From positions 4,705-14,311 of the forward strand of contig DDPL01000067.1 of assembly GCA_002342175.1 (NCBI GenBank): DNA of 9,607 bases. The letters are read 5' to 3'. The notes below the pieces were generated by a model. That model did not search any database. It saw nothing but the letters and a program-made list of their open reading frames with translations, and had not been told where the DNA came from. The translations under genes and the position numbers were made by a program. This DNA comes from Legionellales bacterium UBA2469 (GTDB taxonomy: Bacteria; Pseudomonadota; Gammaproteobacteria; Legionellales; Legionellaceae). Shown one piece after another: positions 1 to 6,132 of the stretch. How positions within the stretch are numbered: the stretch's first letter is position 1; the number at the start of each line of letters is the position of its first letter.

Positions 1-318
1 ATGACTTCCCGTTAAAATAAATAGTCCATTCTTGTTTTTAGCATCTGCATAAGCTTGTATATATGATAAAAATTGGGGATATCGCTGAATTTCATCAATA
101 ATCACGCCCTGTTCAGGGATGCTCTCTAAAAATCCTCGTGGATCATATTCAATTTTCAGCCTATCATCAGGATACTCTAAATTCACATAAAGGCGTTCCG
201 GAAAAGCTTGTTTAACAAGCGTGGACTTTCCTGATTGTCTTGGGCCAAGAATCGTTACAACCGGATATTGGCGTATTGCATCATGCAGGTATTTTTCAAT
301 AAATCTTTTAATATACAT
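1..318 (-). CDS. AAA_14/DUF4143-type ATPase, N-terminal part (cut by window edge)
   Basis: Partial gene: reading down from ATG at 318 gives 106 codons in one open frame to base 1. The protein opens MYIKRFIEKYL, then has a Walker A (P-loop) GPRQSGKST at about residues 25-33, which is the GPRQxGKT form typical of the AAA_14 domain. A Walker B, VIIDEIQRYP, lies at about residues 74-83, and a sensor-1-like LTGSH at the cut end; relatives usually have LTGSQ or LTGSN there. In this family the AAA core is usually followed by a DUF4143 domain, giving about 370-450 residues, so most of the gene is outside the window. The function of these ATPases is poorly defined; some sit in toxin-antitoxin-like or mobile contexts. 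There is no clear Shine-Dalgarno sequence. The gene lies downstream of lysS on the same strand, across a 113-bp spacer with palindromes, so it is probably transcribed separately. Family assignment is fairly sure; role unknown. Confidence 0.85.
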   Translation of the reverse strand, partial: MYIKRFIEKYLHDAIRQYPVVTILGPRQSGKSTLVKQAFPERLYVNLEYPDDRLKIEYDPRGFLESIPEQGVIIDEIQRYPQFLSYIQAYADAKNKNGLFILTGSH

Positions 319-339
319 TTATGAATAATATGTTTTTTA

Positions 340-355
340 ATTCTAAATATAGAAT
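340..355. repeat. Small palindrome upstream of the AAA ATPase
   Basis: A perfect inverted repeat, ATTCTA-AATA-TAGAAT, lies 22 bases upstream of the ATPase start codon. Its position would suit an operator, but the arms are AT-rich and only 6 bp, so chance is possible in this composition. Confidence 0.3.
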
Positions 356-373
356 AGCATATGAACTCAATCA

Positions 374-408
374 TGTGCAATATTGAAATTCCATTTCAGT
401 ATTGCGCA
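374..408. repeat. 35-nt hairpin-forming palindrome between lysS and the AAA ATPase
   Basis: The arms TGTGCAATATTGAAAT (374-389) and ATTTCAGTATTGCGCA (393-408) are inverted repeats of 16 bp with a 3-nt loop. Fourteen of 16 positions are complementary. The other two become G-U wobbles if the plus strand is transcribed but A-C mismatches on the minus strand. It starts 24 bases beyond the lysS stop and ends 56 bases before the ATPase start. No T-tract follows it on the minus strand, so it is not a classical rho-independent terminator for lysS. It may be an mRNA 3'-end stabiliser, a protein-binding palindrome, or a copy of a dispersed palindromic repeat. Confidence 0.6.
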
Positions 409-431
409 AAACTGACTGGCTGACTTAAGAA

Positions 432-1934
432 TTATTCCACGCGACGAAGGTGTGGGAATAAAATGACATCGCGAATAGCAGGCATATTGGTCAATAACAT
501 TACGAGCCTATCAATCCCAATTCCCTCACCTGCGGTTGGCGGTAACCCATATTCAAGGGCATCGATGTAGTCTTGGTCAAAATGCATCGCTTCTAAATCG
601 CCCGCATTTTTACCTGCCACTTGTCGATGGAACCGCTCGGCTTGATCATGCGGATCATTTAACTCCGAAAACCCATTGGCCAATTCACGTCCTGCAATAA
701 ACAACTCAAATCTATCCGTCATATGTGGATTATCGACACTAGCACGCGCCAAAGGAGAAACTTCCGTTGGATATCCCGTAATGAAGGTTGGTTGAATCAA
801 TAAATGTTCAACTTTTTCTTCAAATAACATCATTTGCAGCTTACCAATACCATCTTCAGATGTCGTTTCCAAACCTAAGTCATTGACAATTTTTTTGCAG
901 CTTTCCAAATTGGTTAATTGTTCTTTGGTCCATTGTTTTTGATACTTGAGCAAGGACTCTAACATCGTCAAACGCTCAAATGGCTTACCAAAATCAATTT
1001 CTGTGCCTTGATAATCAAAACTTGTTTTTCCCAGAACTTCCATGGCAACCGTTTTGAGTAAGGATTCAGTAAATCCCATGAGCTCTTGATAATCGGCATA
1101 TGCTTGGTAGAACTCCATCATGGTAAATTCTGGATTATGCCGTGTTGAAAGACCTTCATTTCTGAAATTGCGATTGATTTCAAATACGCGCTCAAAGCCA
1201 CCCACAACAAGGCGTTTTAAATATAACTCAGGTGCAATACGCAAAAACATCGGCATATCTAAAGCATTATGGTGCGTTGTAAACGGACGAGCGGAGGCTC
1301 CTCCTGGTATCGGATGCAACATCGGTGTTTCTACTTCTAAGAAGGCATGTTGATTCATAAATTGTCGAATCGATTGTAATATCTTCGTACGGGCTAAAAA
1401 GACTTTTCGGCTTTCTTCATTTGCAATTAAGTCAACATATCGTTGGCGATAACGTTTTTCTTGATCTGACAAACCATGAAATTTATCTGGTAATGGGCGT
1501 AATGATTTGGTTAATAACACGACCTCTTCAGCATGAATAGTTAATTCACCAGTTTGGGTAATGAATAAAAACCCTTTAACGCCAATAATATCGCCCAAAT
1601 CCCAATGTTTAAAAGATTCATAGACGTCTGGAAGATCATTGGCTTTGATATAAACTTGTATCCGTCCCGATACATCTTGTAAATGGAAAAAACTGGCTTT
1701 TCCCATCACACGTCTTAGCATCATTCGTCCGGCTATAGCAACGGATATTTTATCTTCAGCCAATATTTCTTTGGATTTTTGGCCGTGCGCATTCATTAAA
1801 TCTTGTGCTAAGGCATCGCGTCGAAATTCATTGGGAAAAGCGAAACCTTGCGCTCTTAAATCAGCTAATTTTTTTTGACGAATTTGATAAACCACACTTT
1901 CATCTTGTGGTTGATTTAAATCTTGTTCTGACAT
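432..1934 (-). CDS. lysS: Lysine--tRNA ligase, class II
   Basis: Charges tRNA-Lys with lysine using ATP in the cytoplasm. The 500-residue product is close to the roughly 505 residues of E. coli LysS. An N-terminal OB-fold anticodon-binding domain spans about 63-145. Class II motif 1 is near 190-218 (FLEVETPML, then PGGASARPF). Motif 2 is near 248-273 ([14 protein letters not shown], with the ATP-contacting Arg258). Motif 3 is GEGIGIDRL at about 469-477 with Arg476. The C-terminus [11 protein letters not shown] is typical of the family. The gene is the second of a prfB-lysS operon: ATG 1934 lies 5 bases after the prfB stop. Its Shine-Dalgarno AGGAG sits inside the last prfB codons, 10 bases before ATG, so coupled translation is likely. 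No missing catalytic residue is seen. Confidence 0.98.
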   Translation of the reverse strand: MSEQDLNQPQDESVVYQIRQKKLADLRAQGFAFPNEFRRDALAQDLMNAHGQKSKEILAEDKISVAIAGRMMLRRVMGKASFFHLQDVSGRIQVYIKANDLPDVYESFKHWDLGDIIGVKGFLFITQTGELTIHAEEVVLLTKSLRPLPDKFHGLSDQEKRYRQRYVDLIANEESRKVFLARTKILQSIRQFMNQHAFLEVETPMLHPIPGGASARPFTTHHNALDMPMFLRIAPELYLKRLVVGGFERVFEINRNFRNEGLSTRHNPEFTMMEFYQAYADYQELMGFTESLLKTVAMEVLGKTSFDYQGTEIDFGKPFERLTMLESLLKYQKQWTKEQLTNLESCKKIVNDLGLETTSEDGIGKLQMMLFEEKVEHLLIQPTFITGYPTEVSPLARASVDNPHMTDRFELFIAGRELANGFSELNDPHDQAERFHRQVAGKNAGDLEAMHFDQDYIDALEYGLPPTAGEGIGIDRLVMLLTNMPAIRDVILFPHLRRVE

Positions 1935-1939
1935 TTAAA

Positions 1940-3038
1940 TTATACTCCTGCTTTTAAACTTGCGGCGATGAAATCATCTAAATCACCATCGAGGACCGCT
2001 TGTGTATTACCGGTTTCAACACCGGTACGTAAATCTTTAATTCGAGCTTGGTCGAGCACATATGATCGAATCTGTGAACCCCATCCAATATCAGATTTGG
2101 TCGCTTCAAGTGCTTGAGCTTGGTCTCTTTTTTCTTTCATAGCCAAATCATACAAACGTGCTCGCAGTTGTTTCATGGCTTGGTCTTTATTTTTATGTTG
2201 ACTTCGGTCTGTTTGACACTGTGTCACAATACCTGTTGGGATATGCGTAATTCGCACAGCAGAGTCCGTCCGGTTAACGTGCTGTCCACCAGCTCCCGAT
2301 GCACGATAGGTATCAATTCTCAAATCTGCTGGATTAATCTCAATCTCAACTTTATCATCAATTTCTGGAGAAATAAAAATAGCGGCAAAAGAGGTATGGC
2401 GTCGATTACCTGAATCGAAGGGAGATTTACGTACCAATCGATGCACCCCACTTTCTGTACGTAACCAACCATATGCATACTCACCTGCCACATGAATAGT
2501 GGCATTTTTAATTCCGGCAACTTCGCCTGCAGAACATGCTTCAAGCGTCACAGCAAATCCATGTTTTTCAGACCACCGCAAATACATGCGCAACAACATT
2601 TCGGCCCAATCTTGCGCTTCCGTTCCACCGGAACCTGACTGAATCTCAATATAGGCATTGGCGTGATCCATTTCGGCACTAAACATTCGACGAAACTCTA
2701 AATCCTGAACTTTTTGTTCGACTTGCAGCAAATCATTGACCAAATCTCCGATTAAGGATTCGTCGTTTTCTTCTTTGGCCATAGTGAAAAGTTCTTCTGC
2801 ATCAATCAATTGCGAACGCATTTGTTCAATGTTGAGAACGATTGATTCCAATAAAACTTTTTCTTTACCCAAGGCTTGGGCATGTTCAGGATTATCCCAT
2901 AATTTAGGGGACTCCATCTCTCGATTGACTTCTTCAAGACGCTCTTTTTTTAGATCGCCGTCAAAGATACCCCCAAAGTGCTTCCAGACGCTGTGTTAAA
3001 TCAACCATTTGCGCTGAAATTTGATTAACTTCCAACAT
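1940..3038 (-). CDS. prfB: Peptide chain release factor 2 (programmed +1 frameshift)
   Basis: RF2 recognises UAA and UGA stop codons and triggers peptide release. The gene is two joined frames. ATG at 3038 encodes 25 codons ending LWGYL, followed by an in-frame TGA (2963-2961). A +1 shift that skips base 2963 continues with GAC at 2962 and runs to TAA at 1942-1940, giving 365 residues, the length of E. coli RF2. The stop-recognition motif SPF is at 205-207 and the peptidyl-hydrolysis motif GGQ at 250-252. Residue 246, four before the GGQ, is alanine. A naive call from the internal ATG at 2917 would lose 40 N-terminal residues. It is the first gene of the operon with lysS. Expression should be autoregulated: low RF2 lets ribosomes pause at UGA and shift. 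The Shine-Dalgarno before ATG 3038 is weak. Confidence 0.97.
2960..2974 (-). promoter_or_regulatory. prfB: prfB programmed +1 ribosomal frameshift signal
   Basis: On the minus strand the site reads GGGGGTATCTTTGAC. It contains an internal Shine-Dalgarno-like G run, the slippery CTT codon (2966-2964), and stop TGA followed by C. These 15 bases match the E. coli RF2 recoding site as I know it. TGA-C is a weakly terminating context, and P-site tRNA-Leu slips from CTT to TTT. The stop is codon 26, the same position as in E. coli. Confidence 0.97.
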
Positions 3039-3068
3039 AAAAAACCCAGTTTACAATTTTAAAAATAT

Positions 3069-3099
3069 ATTTTATCAAATTCTGAGAAAAATGAATCAA
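3069..3099 (-). promoter_or_regulatory. Possible prfB-lysS promoter
   Basis: Upstream of prfB the minus strand has TTGATT (3099-3094) and, 17 bases on, GATAAA (3076-3071), which overlaps TAAAAT (3074-3069). The position suits a transcript starting about 25 bases before ATG 3038. The region is so AT-rich that similar matches occur by chance, so this is only a candidate. Confidence 0.25.
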
Positions 3100-3116
3100 A
3101 AATATATAAAATCATA

Positions 3117-3137
3117 ATGAAAAATACGGTTTTTCAT
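3117..3137. repeat. AT-rich hairpin between the HAD-like gene and prfB
   Basis: A perfect inverted repeat, ATGAAAAA-TACGG-TTTTTCAT, has 8-bp arms and a 5-nt loop. It starts 28 bases after the stop of the HAD-like gene and lies upstream of prfB. It could be a weak terminator for the upstream gene, but the stem is nearly all A-T and no uninterrupted T-tract follows, so the role is uncertain. Confidence 0.4.
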
Positions 3138-3161
3138 CCGAAGGCACCATTTTAAGTCTAC

Positions 3162-3187
3162 ATACTAGGTCCTTATACTAGGTCCTT
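3162..3187. repeat. 13-bp perfect tandem duplication covering the stop of the HAD-like gene
   Basis: The unit ATACTAGGTCCTT occurs twice without a gap (3162-3174 and 3175-3187). On the minus strand the current TAG stop (3167-3165) lies in the distal copy. With a single copy the coding end would read Gly-Pro-Ser-Met-stop; with two copies it reads Gly-Pro-Ser-Ile-Arg-Thr-stop. Confidence 0.9.
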
Positions 3188-4331
3188 GTCGAAGCTCGGT
3201 ATTTAATGATTTTTGATATGTTGATTCTGTTGATTCTGATGAAAAATAGCTTCTTAACAAAGGCTTTAATCCCAAACACAAAATATCTGTTAATTTTGTG
3301 ATAAATGGTTTCTCAGACCAAGTGGGGCTTGAGGCATTGCATATAGTTATTCCCTCTTTGATTTTATTCGTAGACTCGCAGTCAAGCGGGTATTTAATGT
3401 TATTATTCACATTAAGCATCGTATTGTAGCGTGTGATTAACTTTTTTTGATATTCTGATGCACCCTCTGGAACTGCGACAGGCTCATTTGGCGTACCTGG
3501 GAGCGAAATACCCCCCCGACCTATTTTCATTGCCAGATGTTCAGTATAATCCTGAATAATTTCTTTAATCTTTTCGGAGTTCAGTGGATTTTCTACCACT
3601 TTTGATGGCTCTTTTTCAACGGCAGCAACCAAATCAGATGACATTGATTTCACAAAACCCAAAGCGTTCGGCTCATCTTGCAGTACACCAATATAATCAA
3701 ATTTATGAATTTTCAAACAAATTCCAGCTGGAATATCCTTTGGTTTAAGATATTTGCAAATATCTTCAATTAAATCTTGGCGATCATCTATAAAATTAAA
3801 TTCAATCTCATCATTCGGATATTGTTTTCGAATATCCCGCATCTGTGCCCTCAGTAAAGGAATCTTCGATGGGCGGCCCTCATCCGTATTGCGACTGGGT
3901 TCTGGTGCATGTAATTGAGGGCCAGAACTATTTTTCATACGTTCAAACGCACTGCCGCGAGGGTTGTTACCATCCGCCAATAAGAAAGGCTCAAAAGTCC
4001 AAGTTTTACCATCTTTCTGATTCCGTTTTTCACATAAGGATTTTAGTGCGGAAAATGCACTCCCATTATTATTTCTTCTAATATTCAGTTCATCGAGCTC
4101 TTTCGATTGCCTGTCAGACCCCACATAAACACTCACCAATTCAGCTTCCTTGGTTAAATCTGTTAGATAATCATTGTATAAGCGTGGTAATTTCTCGAGC
4201 TTTGAGTTTAAGTCGGGATATTGTTTATAAAATTGTTTGTTATGTCCATTTCTTTCGTTCTCAACGCCATTGGGCGCGACTATCGAATAACAGCCATCAT
4301 AATCCTGTGAAATCACGACACGCTTTATCAT
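3165..4331 (-). CDS. Unrecognised 388-residue protein with HAD phosphatase-like motifs
   Basis: I do not recognise an orthologue. The N-terminus has a hydrophobic strand ending VVISQDYDGC (Asp10, Asp12), like HAD motif I, DxDx. VSVYVGSD (Ser72) could be motif II, and Lys156 is a possible motif III lysine. EFNFIDDRQDL (Asp182, Asp183) is a good fit to HAD motif IV. So roughly residues 1-215 may form a HAD-like hydrolase fold; the rest is hydrophilic and unassigned. There is no signal peptide or membrane segment. The C-terminus is polar (ESTEST, then a final RQGPSIRT). A secreted type IV effector is conceivable in a Legionellales-like host, but the C-terminal acidic signal is weak. ATG 4331 is used; no strong Shine-Dalgarno is seen. 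It is divergent from yadG. Within the gene are a 7-G tract (3511-3517) and a 9-bp tandem repeat near the end. Confidence 0.8.
   Translation of the reverse strand: MIKRVVISQDYDGCYSIVAPNGVENERNGHNKQFYKQYPDLNSKLEKLPRLYNDYLTDLTKEAELVSVYVGSDRQSKELDELNIRRNNNGSAFSALKSLCEKRNQKDGKTWTFEPFLLADGNNPRGSAFERMKNSSGPQLHAPEPSRNTDEGRPSKIPLLRAQMRDIRKQYPNDEIEFNFIDDRQDLIEDICKYLKPKDIPAGICLKIHKFDYIGVLQDEPNALGFVKSMSSDLVAAVEKEPSKVVENPLNSEKIKEIIQDYTEHLAMKIGRGGISLPGTPNEPVAVPEGASEYQKKLITRYNTMLNVNNNIKYPLDCESTNKIKEGITICNASSPTWSEKPFITKLTDILCLGLKPLLRSYFSSESTESTYQKSLNTELRQGPSIRT
3220..3237. repeat. 9-bp in-frame tandem repeat in the HAD-like gene
   Basis: GTTGATTCT occurs twice in succession and encodes the C-terminal ESTEST stretch on the minus strand. 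The length is a multiple of three, so copy change would keep frame. It lies 33 bases from the separate 13-bp duplication that includes the stop. Confidence 0.85.
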
Positions 4332-4351
4332 ATTTTGCTCGTCAAAAAACG

Positions 4352-4375
4352 ATTATAAATATAGTTTAGCCTATC
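4352..4375 (-). promoter_or_regulatory. Candidate promoter of the HAD-like gene
   Basis: The minus strand has a perfect -10 TATAAT at 4357-4352, 20 bases before the start codon. No good -35 box is visible; upstream hexamers such as TAAACG match poorly. The box faces away from the yadG promoter, so the 123-bp divergent spacer probably holds two back-to-back promoters. The upper coordinate is approximate. Confidence 0.4.
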
Positions 4376-4400
4376 GTTTAAAATTTGCACGTTCTTTTGC

Positions 4401-4430
4401 TTTACCTTTTCTAACGTTATCTTTTATAAT
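4401..4430 (+). promoter_or_regulatory. Candidate yadG-yadH promoter
   Basis: TTTACC (4401-4406) and a perfect -10 TATAAT (4425-4430) are separated by 18 bases. Transcription would begin near 4437, leaving a short leader of about 18 bases before ATG 4455. No Shine-Dalgarno is evident in that leader. Confidence 0.5.
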
Positions 4431-4454
4431 ATTTTTTTCTATCGTGATAATTAC

Positions 4455-5369
4455 ATGTACGCCCTTCAACTGAAAAATCTACAAAAAACCTATAAAAATG
4501 GATTTAAAGCCATACAAGGTATTGATTTAAATATAGAGAAAGGTGATTTTTTTGCACTTCTTGGTGCCAATGGCGCTGGAAAATCAACCACGATTGGGCT
4601 CATTAGCAACTTATTGCCGGCAACATCCGGTGATATCATTATCAATGGACACCATCTTAAAAAAAATCCCATTGCAGCCAAAAAAAGCTTAGGCATCGTG
4701 CCTCAGGAGTTTAATCTCCCTGTATTTGAAACATGCATCGAAGTTTTATTAAATTTTGCGGGTTATTTTGGTATATCTCGAAAAAAAGCATTACCACGCG
4801 CCGAATGGTTGCTAAATGAATTAGGATTAACCCATAAAAAAGATGCTATTGTTTATCAACTATCCGGCGGCATGAAAAGACGATTAATGATTGCCCGAAG
4901 TCTCATGCACCATCCCAGCGTTCTCATTTTGGATGAGCCATCTGCAGGTGTTGATGTTGAGATTCGTCATCAAATATGGGAGTTTTTAAAACGCATCAAT
5001 CAAATGGGTACGACCATCATTTTAACAACCCATTATTTAGAAGAAGCCGAACAGTTATGCAATCATGTCGCTATATTGCACCACGGAAAAATCATTGAAC
5101 AAGCCTCTATTCAGGATTTGTTAAAAACACAAACCCATCAAACCTATATTGTCGTAACGAAAGAGAAATTTCAGTGTTTACCTGCTCTGAATACATGGAA
5201 AACCACTGTCATTAATGAAACATCTTTTGAAGTAATCTTGCCCGCTCATACCTCATTAAATGAAGTTTTTTCGCATTTGCTCGAGCATCAAATTGAAATT
5301 CATAGTGCGACACATAAAACCAATCGATTAGAAGCACTTTTTATGGAACTTATAAAAGATGAACATTAA
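4455..5369 (+). CDS. yadG: ABC-2 exporter ATP-binding protein (YadG-like)
   Basis: Cytoplasmic ATPase subunit that powers an ABC-2 exporter with the adjacent permease. At 304 residues it is close to E. coli YadG (about 308). The Walker A is GANGAGKST at 37-45, the Q-loop Gln is at 84 (VPQE), the signature LSGGMKRR starts at 136, and Walker B is LILDEP (Asp160, Glu161). The D-loop SAGVD follows, and the H-loop is His193 in TTHYLEEAE. All catalytic motifs are intact. The C-terminal 100 residues are the variable part seen in the DrrA/CcmA-like subfamily. The stop overlaps the yadH start by 11 bp, implying coupled translation. The E. coli pair's substrate is not known to me, and nothing here reveals it. 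Confidence 0.93.
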   Translation: MYALQLKNLQKTYKNGFKAIQGIDLNIEKGDFFALLGANGAGKSTTIGLISNLLPATSGDIIINGHHLKKNPIAAKKSLGIVPQEFNLPVFETCIEVLLNFAGYFGISRKKALPRAEWLLNELGLTHKKDAIVYQLSGGMKRRLMIARSLMHHPSVLILDEPSAGVDVEIRHQIWEFLKRINQMGTTIILTTHYLEEAEQLCNHVAILHHGKIIEQASIQDLLKTQTHQTYIVVTKEKFQCLPALNTWKTTVINETSFEVILPAHTSLNEVFSHLLEHQIEIHSATHKTNRLEALFMELIKDEH

Positions 5370-6132
5370 GCAACACAGTATTGCCATTTATACCCTTATT
5401 CGTCGAGAGGTGGTTCGTATTTTTAGAATTTGGGTTCAAGCATTTTTAGGTCCGATCACTAATTTATTTTTATATTTTATTATTTTTGGGAATATTGTTG
5501 GACAACGCATTGGTCTCATTGATGGTATTCCTTATATTGATTTTATATCGCCAGGACTTATCCTCATTGCCGCAATTAATACGTCTTATATGCACACCAC
5601 ATCAAGCTTTTTTATTGTGCGCTTTCAAAAAAATATTGAAGAAATGCTCATTAGCCCCCTCTCCAATTTTCATATTTTGGTCGGGTTTGTGATAGGTGCC
5701 ATTATTCGCGCTTTATTGGTAACGACCATCATTACGCTATTTATTACCACTTTTTGCAAAGTCAAATTACACTTTAGTATGCAGTTGCTTGTGGACCTCA
5801 TCCTAACATGCACTATTTTTTCATTAGCCGGTTTTTTGAATGCCATTTTTGCAAAAGATTTTGATGATATCGCTCTAGTGCCATCATTTATCCTGACGCC
5901 CTTGGGTTATTTGGGTGGTGTGTTTTATAATATCCAGATGCTTCCCCATACCTGGCAAGAGATTGCAAAATACAATCCATTGTATTTTATGATCTCAACA
6001 TTTAGGGCACATGCATTGGATATTCCTTATGCACAAACAGGGACGACCCTGGGCATTATGGTCGCTCTAGCAGTAACGCTTATTTGGGCCAACTTCGTTG
6101 TAATGAATCGGGGTCTTCTGATTCGAAACTAA
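5359..6132 (+). CDS. yadH: ABC-2 type transporter permease (YadH-like)
   Basis: Inner-membrane permease partner of YadG. Its 257 residues match the usual length of about 256. Six membrane helices are apparent near residues 25-45, 58-78, 105-130, 142-165, 172-192 and 228-250. The family pattern is clear: RIWVQ near 23-27, FIIFGNIVG near 40-48, FQKNIEEMLISP near 89-100, and FAKDFDDIALVPSFILTPL then YLGGVFY in the fourth to fifth helix region. These correspond closely to E. coli YadH as I recall it. ATG 5359 lies inside the last codons of yadG, with an 11-bp overlap. The 3' end overlaps the convergent 423-residue gene by 53 bp. There is no obvious terminator before the opposing gene. Substrate unknown. 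Confidence 0.93.
   Translation: MNIKQHSIAIYTLIRREVVRIFRIWVQAFLGPITNLFLYFIIFGNIVGQRIGLIDGIPYIDFISPGLILIAAINTSYMHTTSSFFIVRFQKNIEEMLISPLSNFHILVGFVIGAIIRALLVTTIITLFITTFCKVKLHFSMQLLVDLILTCTIFSLAGFLNAIFAKDFDDIALVPSFILTPLGYLGGVFYNIQMLPHTWQEIAKYNPLYFMISTFRAHALDIPYAQTGTTLGIMVALAVTLIWANFVVMNRGLLIRN

Noticed and set aside
1120..1353. Plus-strand ORF of 77 codons inside lysS
   Set aside because: It is antisense to conserved lysS motif 2 coding sequence and has no family features; it is a shadow of lysS. The same holds for the other short ORFs lying opposite, or in another frame of, prfB, yadG, yadH, fliA, gmd and the two unrecognised genes.
2917..2917. ATG at 2917 as the prfB start
   Set aside because: It lacks 40 residues present in RF2, and the frame is open upstream to a textbook frameshift site with a 25-codon leader.
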